Origin: Plantago major | Lineage: Eukaryota; Streptophyta; Magnoliopsida; Lamiales; Plantaginaceae | Length of the DNA stretch: 64,000 nt | Direction of reading: 5' to 3' | Assembly: GCA_026545765.1 (NCBI GenBank) | Contig: CM048840.1 | Location: 4,671,265-4,735,264, forward strand | Part shown: positions 11,461 to 22,830 of the stretch, piece after piece | Numbering within the stretch: position 1 is the stretch's first letter | Layout of the letters: each line of letters opens with the position of its first letter | Position numbers and translations under genes: made by a program | The notes under the pieces: generated by a model | What the model was told of the DNA's origin: nothing | The model's database searches: none | What the model saw: the letters and a program-made list of their open reading frames with translations, nothing else

Positions 11461-12751
11461 TAAGTCATTAACCAGTTCTTTGCATAATTTTTGTTAATGA
11501 AAATCCCATTACGTACGCATACTATCAAGACCAACACTAGTTTCTGGCACATCGAGATTCAACAATATATAAATTATAACCGGATGTGTTAAAAACTAAG
11601 TTTGAAAACATGAATCCAGAAAACTTGTGTTGTATTGATTTCACTAATTAAAAAACTGGATACCAATGAAGAACCCAGCTTATGACATCCGCGCAGCAGT
11701 TCATTTGGCGATTTTGCAAGGTTTGATAGCAGGCTCATGCGTTGACACATTGCCTTTCTTTAGTTAATTCATTTAATTCTTGTGTTGTTCTAGACTTTTT
11801 CATTGTTTGTACTATTTTGCCAGAGATTAAATGATAGCTAGTTCTTTTTCAGTTTAGTTCATGTTTCGCGGGAAAACAACGTATTAGATTATAATCTAAC
11901 TCGCCGTGAAATTCGTGTTTGTGGTGTTTTATATGGTATGCATAATTTGTCTTAACCACTTAGTGCTATTAATATATATCTTCTGTGAAAAAAACTACTT
12001 CGTTAGTCTAAAGTAATTTTCTTTTCTTCTAATTGTATTTCACTAAATAAAATATGTTTTTTTTTGCAAGTACACTAAACTATGATTTTGCCATAAACAA
12101 GCAATTATCACTTTGCAAACCTCACAAGCGGGCCGACCAATTTCCATCCCTAATTCCCATTGGACCGATGCAGTTACTCCTATATTATTTTTCAAGTGAT
12201 ATGGCAGTTCACAGATGACAGACCTACACATATTGTTTTCCACGAACTCGGTCTTAACCCGTGAATATAGTGATACTTCCCAATTGATACAATATCTTTA
12301 AATTGCTCCAAAGTAACCGAGTTTAATTTTCAAATCTTATATATGAAGTACCGGAAATAAAAGAGTGCACATTGTTATATAATATTAAGAGTATTTAAAA
12401 TGTAAAAACGTTGGGGGCGTTACACTTTCTTAGACTGTGCGACGTTCTCATTGTACCATACATAGACTCAACCTATTATAGGTTTTGGTTTGTTGATTTT
12501 GATGTCATTCGTAACACCCGACCAGAAAGATCATTATAAAAATGTGACAATTTGTATTTAACTATATAATAACTAGTAGTACGTATATATAATACTAGTT
12601 AAATTAAAAAAGGAGACGAAATAAGATAAATTTGAGAGTAGTAGTTATCTTGTAAAGTAAAAGGAGAAGTAAGTAAGTTGAAATAAAATTCCCAATGTAA
12701 AATGTACTTAGATACCTGCATGTGTACACTTTGTACTATCCTAATAATTAT
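11461..12751. other. Gene-free intergenic sequence
   Basis: This is AT-rich sequence between the MITE and the minisatellite element. No conserved frame, RNA gene or repeat structure is seen. A short - strand frame at 12043-12243 has no recognisable motif. Confidence 0.5.
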
Positions 12752-13384
12752 TGATAATGGTAAAAATATATAGGAAATGACATATAAGGACCATTTTGTG
12801 GGTTGGGCTTGCACAAAAGTATCACTTAAAAAAAGGCTTGCAAAAAAGGTCATTCTATTTTTTGAGCCCTAATTCCTTCTATGTTTTCCCAATATACCCT
12901 TACTCTTTTCTTCCAGATCCAGCGCCAGTACAATACGTATTCTTTCTGATTTTTTCTTCTCTCGCTTCTCCACCACCCTTTCTTCTTCCAGCACCCTTTC
13001 TTCCTCATCTCTCTTCGCTATTTTCTTCTATTTTCTTCTCGTTTTCGACATGGATTAGTACAGACTTCTTTTTGCTTTTTATTTTCACTTGCTTTCTCCT
13101 CCACGCTTTCTTCCTCCAGCACCTTTTCTTCCTCATCTCTCTTTGCTATTTTCACCTATTTTCTTCTCGTTTTAGACATGGATTTCATGGTTTCATTGAC
13201 TTGTAATGGTCTTAGCCATGCTTTTGGCATATAAATTGGTTTCACGTTTTTCTAATATGTTGGAGATCGCAATCGAGAAATTCAGGTTGAATGATTTTGA
13301 TTGGACTAGTTTCAGGGGCAGAGTGCACTAGTAGATTCTTTTATGTGTTTTTGTTTTTTCGAATTTTTCCTTTTGTGTTGTGTG

Positions 13385-14445
13385 ATGGAACCTGAAACTA
13401 ACATTTTTAGTTCCTGAATCTAACATTAATGAACATGAAACTAACTTCTGAATTCCTGAAACTAGCTTGATGATCCTGAAACTAATTTTAATGAAAAAGA
13501 AACTAACTTTCTGAGTTTCTGAAACTAACTTTAATGAACCTGAAACTAACTTTATGAGTTCCTGAAACTAATACTAATGATGCTGAAACTAACAGAAAAG
13601 ATCTTGAAACTAACATTGTTTACATTCTTTATGTGTTTTTGTTTTTTAGAATTTTTCCTTTTGTGTTGCGTGATGGAACCTGAAACTAACATTTTTAGTT
13701 CCTGAAACTAACATTAATGAACATGAAACTAACTTTTGAGTTCCTAAAACTAGCTTAATGAACCTGAAACTAACATTAATGAACATGAAACTAACTTCTG
13801 AGTTCCTGAAACTAGCTTAGTGAACCTGAAACTAACATTTTTAGTTCCTGAAACTAACATTAATGAACATGAAACTAATTTCTGAGTTCCTGAAACTAGC
13901 TTAATGAACCTGAAACTAACTTTTAGTGAACCTGAAACTAACATTTTTAGTTCCTGAAACTAACATTCATGAACATGAAACTAACTTCTGAGTTCTTGAA
14001 ACTAGCTTGATGAACCTGAAACTAACATGTTTAGTTCCTGAAACTAACATTAATGAACATGAAACTAACTTCTGAGTTCCTGAAACTAGCTTAATGAACC
14101 TGAAACTAACTTTTAGTGAACCTGAAACTAACATTTTTAGTTCCTGAAACTAACATTAATGAACATGAAACTAACTTCTGAGTTCCTGAAACTAGCTTAA
14201 TGAACCTGAAACTAACTTTTAGTGAACCTGAAACTAACATTAATGAACATGAAACTAGCTTCCGAGTTCCTGAAACTAGCTAGAATAGCCCTGAAACTAA
14301 GCTTAATGACCCTGAAACTAACTTTAGTGAGCCTGAAACTAACATTTGTTGGGCCTGAAACTAACTTTAATGAACCTGAAACTAATACTATTTATGCTGA
14401 AACTAACAGATTAGATCTTGAAACTAACATTGTAGGTCCGACAAC
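13385..14445. repeat. Minisatellite block 1, 20-22 bp unit with CCTGAAACTAAC core
   Basis: Dozens of units built on CCTGAAACTAAC plus a 9-10 nt variable spacer follow one another. Spacer types (ATTTTTAGTT, ATTAATGAA, TTCTGAGTT, TTAATGAA, TTTTAGTGAA) recur in a fixed order, giving a higher-order repeat of roughly 106 bp. A larger approximately 290-bp direct duplication is also visible: the text around 13334-13445, starting with a TTATGTGTTTTTG stretch, recurs at 13622-13735. Confidence 0.9.
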
Positions 14446-14447
14446 CG

Positions 14448-14590
14448 CTTAATTAGGGTTTAGGGTTTAGGACGGGTCTAGGACTGTCAAGATTCAATTA
14501 TTATTATATGGTTAATTCAAATCTTTGTCAAGATCAATTGACTATATCCTCAATTCGAATACTCTGGACCCGTCCTAAACCCTAATTAAG
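14448..14590. repeat. Inverted repeat separating the two minisatellite blocks
   Basis: The left arm 14448-14478 (CTTAATTAGGGTTTAG, an extra GGTTTAG, then GACGGGTC) is the reverse complement of the right arm 14567-14590. There is a 7-base duplication in the left arm only. The spacer is about 88 nt and AT-rich. It could be an embedded MITE or a hairpin-forming insertion. Confidence 0.75.
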
Positions 14591-14664
14591 ACCGTAGCTT
14601 CCGGAGGGAGTATTCAAATTCAGTTGATTTAGGGTTCACCATTTCCCCCTAGGGTTTTAGAATT

Positions 14665-15262
14665 ATGAGTTCTTCTGAAACTAACTTAAGTGAACCTGAA
14701 ACGAACTTTAGTGGTTCTGAAAATAATTTTAGTGAACATGAAACTAGGTTTTGTGGTTCTGAAACAAGGTTTTGTGGTTCTGAAACTAACATAAAAGATC
14801 TTGAAACTAATATGAAGGCACATGAAACTATCTTCAGTGCACCTGAAACTAATATAAATGCACCTGAAACTAATATAAACATAGATTATAGGATATGCTT
14901 CACATAAACCAACAGATTTGGCTCCTGAAACTAACTCAAAGACTCATGAAACCAACAAAACCTGAAACTAACTTTATGAGTTCATGAAACTAAACTAATA
15001 CAAATGATGCTGAAACTAATATTATTTTGTTCTAAACATTTGTTGGCTCTGAAACCAACATTCTGAGTTTTTGAAACTAACTTTAATGAACCTGAAACTA
15101 ATACTAAAACTAATGAACCTGAAACTAGTTCCTGAAACTAATACTATTTTGTTATGAAACTAAAATTTATTGGCCCTGAAACTAATTGTAATGAATATGA
15201 AACTAACTTTAGTGAACATGATAACATTGTTGACTTTGAAACTAACTTTAATGAACCTGAAA
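14665..15262 (+). repeat. Minisatellite block 2; 14665-14907 reads as an 80-aa heptad-repeat frame
   Basis: The same CCTGAAACTAA units continue after the inverted repeat. From an ATG at 14665 the 21-bp period keeps one frame open for 80 codons. It gives roughly eleven heptapeptides of the type (A/E)PETNIN, with variants SETNLS, HETRFCG and LETNMKA. There is no promoter, domain or signal peptide, and the frame closes soon after the period slips. I treat it as repeat DNA and not as a gene. Confidence 0.7.
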
Positions 15263-15465
15263 CTAACAAATTTTTGTGTTCCACTTCGTCAAGCGATCTG
15301 CAAATCACAAAGTTACAGAACAGAACCGCCATTTAGATGTTGGAAAGGAGCGAGATGAAGTTGGGGGTATTTTCGTCCGATTACAGTTGTTTAAATTAGA
15401 ATGGCTTTAGTTGCAACACTTTTACCGAATGGTCCTTATTTGCAATAGTTTTACTATATTGATTT

Positions 15466-16618
15466 ATTCTTATAATTTTCCCAAAAATATATACGGGCGA
15501 CATAACTCTTGGACCGAGCGATCGGCTTTCATTTTTACATTTTTAATCTTTAGGTAATATGCACTATAGAGTTCAACTTCAGTAATACATTTCTTCCATA
15601 TTTTCACTTAGTGATATGTTGACTGAATATATTACTTTATGTTTTCGTACGTATGAACATAAACCACACTTTGACTTTCTACGTTGAACCAGACCTTGTC
15701 ACTAATGAAAAATTTCATAACAGTCTTATCAAACCAATTAAAAAATATGAAATATAATGATACAACCGTTTTCAAACCATTTGATCTCCAACTCTTCAAT
15801 TCCGGTGTCGTAGATAGAAACCATAAAAAAGATTTTCTTATTACACTGCGACTTCCTTCTCACCTTTGCGACTATTTAAAAGATATAAAGAATCTAGAAG
15901 ACAAAAGGAATCCAGAAGAAGAAAAAAAAAAGTTTATGGTGCAAAGAGATTTTTGAATTTGAACTACATAAAAAAAATTGTGATTATTTCTAATGATAAC
16001 CCGGATGGCATTGTTGACTTGAGTCCCAAAAGTATTTTTAAATGAAATATTAAGTAACTTATCAGTTAATAATTCAAACACATTGATTCAAACAATACCT
16101 TGTCATCTTCCAGTAACCTTATCAGTCTTCAATCGCCTCATTAATTTCTTGTTACCCTATCAGTTAGTTTTGCTAAACATATCAATAATACAAGAATATA
16201 AGATACCTCATCAGTTTCATAAAAAGTGTAACAATTGTGTTGGACACAATTTTAAAGAAAAAAGTATATGTGGTCCTCAAAATTATGTTATTAAGAATGA
16301 GTATGAGATATTAATTGAGTGAAAAGTACATGTTGATCCAAAAATATATGGTTAAAAATGAATTATATTATAAAAGTAATTTCCATAAAAGGAAATGTAA
16401 CACTTTTAGTATTGAAACGCAAAAAAAGGGAAAATTGTTACAATTTTAGTGAAACGGAGGAAGTACCTTCTATATATTTTGCATACATATTACTCTCAAA
16501 TCATATACACAAAGTCTTAGAAGAGACGTGTATTAGTGAGAGACCTGAGAGACGGATTGATATTCTTAATTATATGTATAATGTTTTATAAGTGGACATT
16601 TTAATTTGTGTGTGTGTG
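15466..16618. other. Intergenic sequence with MITE remnants
   Basis: This is AT-rich. The part around 16200-16470 contains repeated GTAACAATTxTAxxGAAA-like text and ends near 16461 with GTGAAACGGAGGAAGTAC, which resembles a degenerate Stowaway MITE end. A 90-codon + strand frame at 15684-15956 has no recognisable motif and low-complexity composition. I do not call it a gene. Confidence 0.45.
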
Positions 16619-16739
16619 TCACCGATGTTTTTTTTTTTTTTTTTTGGAACTATGACTTATACTTTCATTATCCCAAAATAAATACAAAACAAGACGATCA
16701 AGAAACGATCCAGCCCAAAACACAACCAACAAACTACCA

Positions 16740-17666
16740 CTAATCATCTCCCAGCATCAAAGTCCCAACATGGGCCCTGAGTGCAGGAACTAGCCAAGCT
16801 CGATAAACTATGCTATCTATAATGATCCGAGCATTATCAACCGTACTATGATCACTCCCAAAACAATGCTCATTCCTATACAACCAAATTCTATATACTG
16901 TCTCAGCAAAAGCCATTTTCAGCAATCTAGCCTTCCATCCTTTGCCTTTACTCTCCAGTTGTACCCATAAAAGTTCATCCACCCAAATTCCACGAGTATG
17001 AGTAATATGCAACCAATCAAGAACCTGCCTCCAAATAGTACTAGTAGTACTACATTCAAACAGCAAATGATCAAGTGTTTCTATGTGAGTACAAAAACAG
17101 CACTGAACATTATCAAGCATCCCAAATCTATGTAGTCTATCTTTCGTTGCTAGTCTCCCATGACAAGCTAACCATAACACCAATTGAGCTCTTGGCCTAG
17201 CCAAGTTTCCAAACATCAGTTTCCTCCAAGTAACTGGAGTATCAGCACCCCTCAGATATCCATATACCAGTCCAGTCTTGAACTTAGGTAACAACATCAT
17301 GACATCCCAGGCCGAGTTGTTTTGTATCAGAATTCTACACTTCAAAATACTTTTAAGTATCCAAGAACAAGACTTAGGTACCTCACCAGTAAGCATGCTA
17401 TTTTGTGGCATATAATAGGCATGTATCTACTTCACCCACAAGCTATCTTGCTGGCCACACAGATTCCACAACAGTTTCAATAAGCAATCTCTATTCCAGT
17501 CAACCAAATAGATGATCTGCAATCCTCCATGCTTCTTGGGCAAACATATTTTCTCCCAAGCTACAAGAGATTTTCTAGTGACTACACCACTATTTGACCA
17601 TAAAAATGATCTGCAGGTTGCCTCGATACTCCTGAGCACACTTTTTGGCAAAGGCAGGCATTGCAT
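16740..17666 (-). pseudogene. LINE ORF2 3' portion: RT thumb and zf-RVT domain
   Basis: Reading on the - strand from 17666, MQCLPLPKSVLRSIEATCRS is typical of the region after the reverse transcriptase domain in plant LINEs. It continues WSNSGVVTRKSLVAWEKICL and KKHGGLQI. One in-frame TAG at 17427-17429 interrupts the frame. From 17411 to 16740 it carries the zinc-binding reverse-transcriptase-associated domain (zf-RVT): W(R)KLMFGNLARPRAQLVLWL, then GRLATKDRLHRFG, then CCFC and HLLFEC with the expected Cys/His spacing. It ends at GDD* before a short 3' UTR and the poly(A) tract. It is not functional. Confidence 0.88.
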
Positions 17667-18289
17667 CCAATAATTTATCCGTCGCCCCTTTAGCGACGGA
17701 TCGCTAATTGGGGCGACGGATTCTATCCGTCGCCCCTTTTGGCGACGGATAACAGTTATCCGTCACTAAATTGGGCGATGGATAACTCTTATCCGTCGCT
17801 CAAGTTTGACTTTTAAAAAAAAATGAAATTATTAACGACGGATAATTTTATCCGTCGTTAATATTTTAATTAAAATTAAAAAAAATAAAAAAAATGGCGA
17901 CGGATAGATTATCCGCCACTGCGACGGATGATCCGGGCCGATTTGCCACGTGTCCGTCGGCCCAGAAGGGTTTTATCGGACAGAGCACGCAGAACTGGAA
18001 TCAGTTCTTCATTTTTCTTCCTCTTTCTCTTCTTCTCCTCTCTTCGATTCCGGTGAATTCTTCGTTATTCCGGCCAATCTTGGTGCCTAATCGAAGCTCG
18101 TGGGACAAGGAGTTTGATTCTTCGATCAATTTCAGATTTCTACCGATTAATCAAGGTATTTTGGCTAAAACCCTAGTTTTTAAAAATTTGGGGATTTTGT
18201 TTATTTTGATTAATTTGAGCAATTATATGTATATATGATAAGTATGTAGTAGTTAGTTTAGTTAATTTGATTAATTATATGTAATTTTT

Positions 18290-18293
18290 GTTC

Positions 18294-18337
<44 letters not shown>

Positions 18338-18496
18338 AGTAATTTGATAGTTAGTTTAGTTAATGATATGTATATATGTTAGGTATGTAGTATGATATGA
18401 ATGTATGTAGTTAGTTTGATTTGTGTGTTAAGTATATATAGTTAGTTTAGTTAATTTGATTAATTATATGTAATTTGATATGTAATTTGTTCAATT

Positions 18497-18565
<69 letters not shown>
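18290..18565. repeat. (TA)n microsatellites and locally repeated TA-rich units
   Basis: TA dinucleotide runs occur at about 18294-18336 and 18498-18562. Between and after them, a unit containing TAGTTAGTTTAGTTAATGATATG and GTATGTAGTATGATATGAATG-type text recurs (18350-18480 and 18570-18680). It is local tandem duplication in an AT-rich CACTA interior. Confidence 0.85.
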
Positions 18566-18569
<4 letters not shown>

Positions 18570-19030
18570 ATTTGATAGTTAGTTTAGTTAATGATATGTA
18601 TATATGTTAGGTATGTAGTATGATATGAATGTATGTAGTTAGTTTGATTTGTGTGTTAAGTATATATATATAGTTAGTTTAGTTAATTTGATATGTTTGT
18701 TAAGTATAGAAGTATGTAGTTTTGATTTGATAAATTTGTATGTTAAGTATGTAATTTGATATGAATATATGTAGTAATTCGATATGTATAGAGTAATTAG
18801 TTAATTTGATATGTATGTTAAGTATATAATATATGTACTAAGAGGTTGAAATGGTTAAAATATATGCCCAATTTTGTAACATATCGAACACCTAATTAAT
18901 AATTAATTTATAATGAACATATAATAATTAACAATTAACCTTCACAATCTTCTTATCCGAATTGGAATCGATCTAATAAATTAAATACGATCTAATAAAT
19001 TGGAACGTGTCAGGTTAAAAATAAAGTATA

Positions 19031-19448
19031 CAATGAATTTCGACCGTTCATGGATGTACGATCGTACGGCGGTAAATGGCAGAGTTTCTAGGAGTTTTGT
19101 AGAAGGGGTTAAATGTTTCATCTCGTTTGCCATGGGACGTTCGGTTTGTGCAACTGGGGGTTGATAAAGTGTCCTTGCACATTGGAAACTTGCAAAAATA
19201 AGCAATTTATGACGCCTACAGCAGTTTTCGAGCACTTGCGACGTTACGGATTCATGCCTGAGTATCATGTATGGATTCATCACGGTGAGGAAGCACCGTC
19301 CATGGCATACCTCCAATGGAGGGAGAGGCGAGGTTTGGGGCCGCCTATCGAGTGCATTTCTGCTTGTCGGAACATGTGCATGGTGTATTGGGAGGAGGAT
19401 GTAGATCTGTTGGAATGCAAGTTCTGTGGTAGGGAGCGTCACAAGTGA
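19031..19448 (+). pseudogene. CACTA transposase-associated domain, first copy (frameshifted)
   Basis: The frame from 19031 reads MNFDRSWMYDRTAVNGRVSR and then loses phase in the G-run near 19155. It resumes as LIKCPCTLETCKNKQF, then HLRRYGFMPEYHVWIHHGEE. This is the Cys/His-containing transposase-associated domain found at the N-terminus of plant CACTA TNP2 proteins. After about 19340 it joins directly to a short stretch (NMCMVYWEEDVDLLECKFCG) that belongs further along in TNP2, so intervening coding sequence has been deleted. It duplicates the better copy at 19733. Non-functional. Confidence 0.8.
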
Positions 19449-19732
19449 TGAGGAGGATCGTGCATGAGAATGAGGAGTTTCATCCGTTTTGTCTCTAGGC
19501 TTGTATAACTAGTAGTAATCATTAGTTGATATATATATATATATGAAACCAAACATTATGGTAAAATTGAAGCTGATGTAACTTATATTATGTAATGCCG
19601 TAACAATTGACTGGAGCTAATATAACTTATATTACGTAGCAATTGATTGAATTATTGTGAAATTGATTTATTATCGTAAATGAAAGACCTCAATCTAATG
19701 AATTCAAACGTGTCAGGTTATTATCTAATTAT

Positions 19733-21190
19733 TCAATGAATACCGATCGTTCATGGATGTATTGTCGTACTCTCAATGGCAGAGTTCAATGGAGTTTTCT
19801 GAAAGGGGTTGAAGATTTCATTGCATTTGCAATGTCAAATCCGGCTTGTGTAAAGGATGGGTTGATAAAGTGCCCTTGTGCAATGAAACAGTGCAGAAAC
19901 AAGCAATACGTGGCTCCTAAAGCGGTAGTGCAGCACTTGAGGAAAAATGGATTCCTGCCTGGGTATCAGGTATGGAATCATCATGGTGAGGAAGCAGCAC
20001 CGTCCAATACATATGACCAATACAGACAGCGTGGACGGAAGAGGAAAAATGAACAAGTCGGGGAACAAAGTACATCTGAAGGCGATGCTATTCGAGCTCG
20101 AGTCGAACAAATGGTGTATGATGCTGCAGGGGCAGAGTTCAGGGACACAACTAACACTGAAACCGAGGTGGAGGTGGATGAACCACCGAATCCCGAGGAT
20201 CAGTTGTTCTTTGACTTGTTAGAATCATCAAGGAAGTCGGTTTATCCGGGGTGTAAGCTCACTGAGTTGTCTTTGTTGGCTCTGCTAATGAGTTGTAAGG
20301 CTAACGACCAGCAATCTGAAACGAGCTTCAATGAATGGGTTGACGTAATGTCGGACCTTTGTCCTGAAGAAAACCTAGTTCCCACCAACTTTTACCAAGC
20401 GAAGAAAAAGATGCGGGGTTTAGGTCACTGTGGTAACCATGCATCGTTGTCCAAATGTGCATGATATATTGGGAGGAGGATGCGATCTAATAGAGTGCAA
20501 GTTTTGTGGTAAGGAACGTACAAGCGCTACAAGGAGTAATGCAAAGAAACGACAGAAGAAAAATCTCCCACATAAGAAAATGTGGTACTTCCCTCTAGCA
20601 CCTCGTTTGAAAAGATTGTATGCTTCAAGTGCTTCTGCGGAAAAAATACGGTGGCACAAGGAGCGAGTAATCTCGGATAATGCAGAAGATGGTAGAATGG
20701 ACCATCCAGCAGACTCACCCGCATGGAAATCGTTTGACAAGACATATCCAGAGTTTGCAGCCGAATCTAGAAATGTACGATTGGGACTTTGTACGGATGG
20801 TTTTAACCCGTTCGGGAGTGAACGTAAATACTCTTGTTGGCGCTTATGCTCACACTGCATAATCGCCCCGGTGAGTGCATGAAGGAGCCATTCATGTTTC
20901 GATCGTTGGTGCTCAACAAAGATCCTGGACTGACATTGGATGTTTTCTTGCAACCCCTAATCAAGGAGCTGATCGAGTTGTGGACGGATGGTATCCCTGC
21001 ATATGATGTGTCGACAAGGAGGGCTCCGATGGTCAGGGCAGCAGGTCTCGGATTCCTGAGACCCCCCCGACAGGAGAGAGCAGCCGTGGCTCTACCAACA
21101 AGACACATCTTTGGAGGACGACCACGACGATTGTCCCTACCTCGTTCGATCCAAACCATCCCAACGTCACGTGGGGCGACTTGCCGATGA
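19733..21190 (+). pseudogene. CACTA TNP2-type transposase relic
   Basis: It opens MNTDRSWMYCRTLNGRVQWS, the transposase-associated domain, with CPCAMKQCRNKQY and GYQVWNHHGEE at about residues 43-85. An acidic linker follows, then the start of TNP2 (ESSRKSVYPGCKLTELSL). The frame shifts at about 20430 (CVTMHRCP...LIECKFCGKER) and again near 20850. Recognisable TNP2 text includes HPADSPAWKSFDKTYPEF, RNVRLGLCTDGFNPFG and DVFLQPLIKELIELW. After about 21020 the similarity to TNP2 fades, so most of the catalytic part is missing. Function in trans is unlikely. Confidence 0.85.
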
Positions 21191-21507
21191 TTTTCCTGGG
21201 TCCTGCCAAGTAAGTATTATACATTCTTCTTAAATATGTAAAACATAACTTATAATGATAGTTGACAAGTATAAATTGTTGTACTAAAGTAATATATATT
21301 CGTTTGGTGTATCTTATACATTGACAACAGCTTATGGCCTCGGGAGGTGCACAACAAACTAGGTGACATCTTCCGGAGCAGGAGAGAGCCACCCAAGGTG
21401 GTGGTGAGTGTTGGAGCCACATCTCGGAGCGCATGAGGGCGAGTACTTGATGAGCCGAGGTAAGTTAACATATGGCATTCCTTCGTTTGTAATTATAATC
21501 GTTTTAA

Positions 21508-21775
21508 TATGAGTGGTATGTTAGCCACTGTATGTGAGTGGTATGTTAGCCACTTTATTTGGGTGATATGTTAGTCACCATTATGTTAGTAAAATTTAGG
21601 ACAATGTGAGTGGTATGTTAGCCACTATATGTGAGTGGTATGTTAGCCACTTTGTTTGGGTGATATGTTAGTCACCATTGTGTTAGTAAAATTTAGGACA
21701 ATGTGAGTGGTATGTTAGCCACTATATGTGAGTGGTATGTTAGCCACTTTGTTTGGGTGATATGTTAGTCACCAT
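21508..21775. repeat. Three tandem copies of an approximately 97-bp unit
   Basis: Each unit contains GTGAGTGGTATGTTAGCCAC twice, then GGGTGATATGTTAGTCACC and (in the first two) TTAGTAAAATTTAGGACAAT. The motif GTGGTATGTTAGCCAC is itself near-palindromic, so each unit can fold. The repeats sit in what should be an intron or spacer between CACTA coding relics. Confidence 0.9.
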
Positions 21776-21869
21776 ATCTGTTATGTTGTTGTATCTTGTT
21801 AAATTGATGTAATATGGTGAGGTTATACATGTATTGACTTTGGATGTTGTATGAAATTGGGAGTGTAGG

Positions 21870-22830
21870 AGTACTTCATTCCGAGCAGGTTGATCCCACA
21901 GATCAGGCGTGTTTACGAGACTGTGGGATCCAAACTGTACAGGGATATGGTCTGTTTGTGGAAGGCCATTCGGGATCGGGGTGGCCCAATCCCTCCACAG
22001 GTTGATCCAATGAGTGGCCCTTTCGATGCTTCATCGGGCGAATCGATGTCCGTGACGCCGTTTACACCAACAAAGCGTAACCGACATCCTACCGACACGG
22101 CAGAAGGGCCGTTCACCACCTTGGGAGGCGATCTCATCATTATTATTATCAATCGGCGTATATATGTGTTTTGCAATCTAGCATTACGTGTATGTATGAA
22201 GTCTCTCGCTCTATTACTTGTAGATGATAAATTGTTGACTAGATCTGGTTTGATACAGTGGCACGGGAGGTGACATCAAAGTATGCCATCTTCAAGAAGG
22301 CCAAGCGGTATGGTATGCAATCACGGCCTCGCCTATTGCGGTATGTTTATGTTGCTTAAAGTTCATATTTGTACACTATTACAAGTTACTTTTTTAAAAA
22401 AGAATCGATCATGATATCTGCTATTTACGATTTCAGCCGAGGTTGATGCTCGTGTGGCGAGGCAGAGGACGAGATTGTGATGTGTTGTCAATCGAACAAG
22501 TTGACAACATCTTCCTAGAGGTCAACAAACCGGACAAGAAAGGATGAATATATGGACTGGGGCCTCGGTTTGCATCTGCTAGTCCGGGTGCTCCTCATCA
22601 TCATCCCAGAATCCAGACGTCTGGTTTACACATGTGACCTGTGTCTCGAAATGGTGCAAGAAGTCCGAGAAACAAAGTTGCTCGCTTAACTCAAGAGATG
22701 GAGCAACAAAGGGACGCGATGGAGCGACATGCCAGAGAACAAAGGGAGGAGAACGAGCGCCTTGATTCATGTATGGAGCAATCATGTCCTGCCCGCCATC
22801 ACCCACCCCCGTCTGATAGCTAGTTAGTTA
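21870..22830 (+). pseudogene. CACTA second-ORF relic with coiled-coil tail
   Basis: Disjoint exonic pieces follow the tandem repeats. The first (about 21870-22115) reads YFIPSRLIPQIRRVYETVGS, then DMVCLWKAIRDRGGPIPP. A second near 22495-22600 reads NIFLEVNKPDKKG and, after a stop, IYGLGPRFASASPG, a phrase common near the C-terminus of plant En/Spm accessory proteins. A third (22641-22790) is a charged coiled-coil tail, RLTQEMEQQRDAMERHAREQ. Stops and unresolved introns separate them. The assignment to the CACTA accessory ORF is by resemblance only. Confidence 0.6.

Larger units (their letters stand above)
12752..15465. mobile_element. Probable non-autonomous MULE-like element packed with minisatellite
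   Basis: The two edges are related in inverted orientation. The left edge (about 12765-12860) contains ATAAGGACCATTTTGT then AAAAGGTCATTCT. The right edge, read on the - strand (about 15455-15390), contains AATAAGGACCATTCGGT then AAAGCCATTCT. Inside the left edge is pyrimidine-rich sequence with an approximately 80-bp direct repeat (12976-13054 and 13101-13180), each copy ending at GACATGGATT. The rest is the minisatellite listed separately. No transposase is present. The ends and class are inferred from the imperfect inverted repeats, and no target duplication was resolved. Confidence 0.5.

Noticed and set aside
12796-13206. 136-aa Phe/Ser/Leu-rich open frame
   Set aside because: It is produced by a pyrimidine-rich duplicated segment. 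The composition is that of translated CT-rich DNA and not of a real membrane protein.
14665-14907. 80-aa heptad-repeat protein
   Set aside because: The frame follows from a 21-bp period in a larger noncoding minisatellite. No start context, domain or continuation supports a gene.
13385-15262. CRISPR-like array
   Set aside because: Regular repeats are present, but the spacers are not unique, the unit is 20-22 bp and the context is a plant nuclear genome.
15684-15956. 90-aa open frame on the + strand
   Set aside because: No recognised motif, lysine/asparagine-rich composition of AT-rich DNA and no conserved neighbour.
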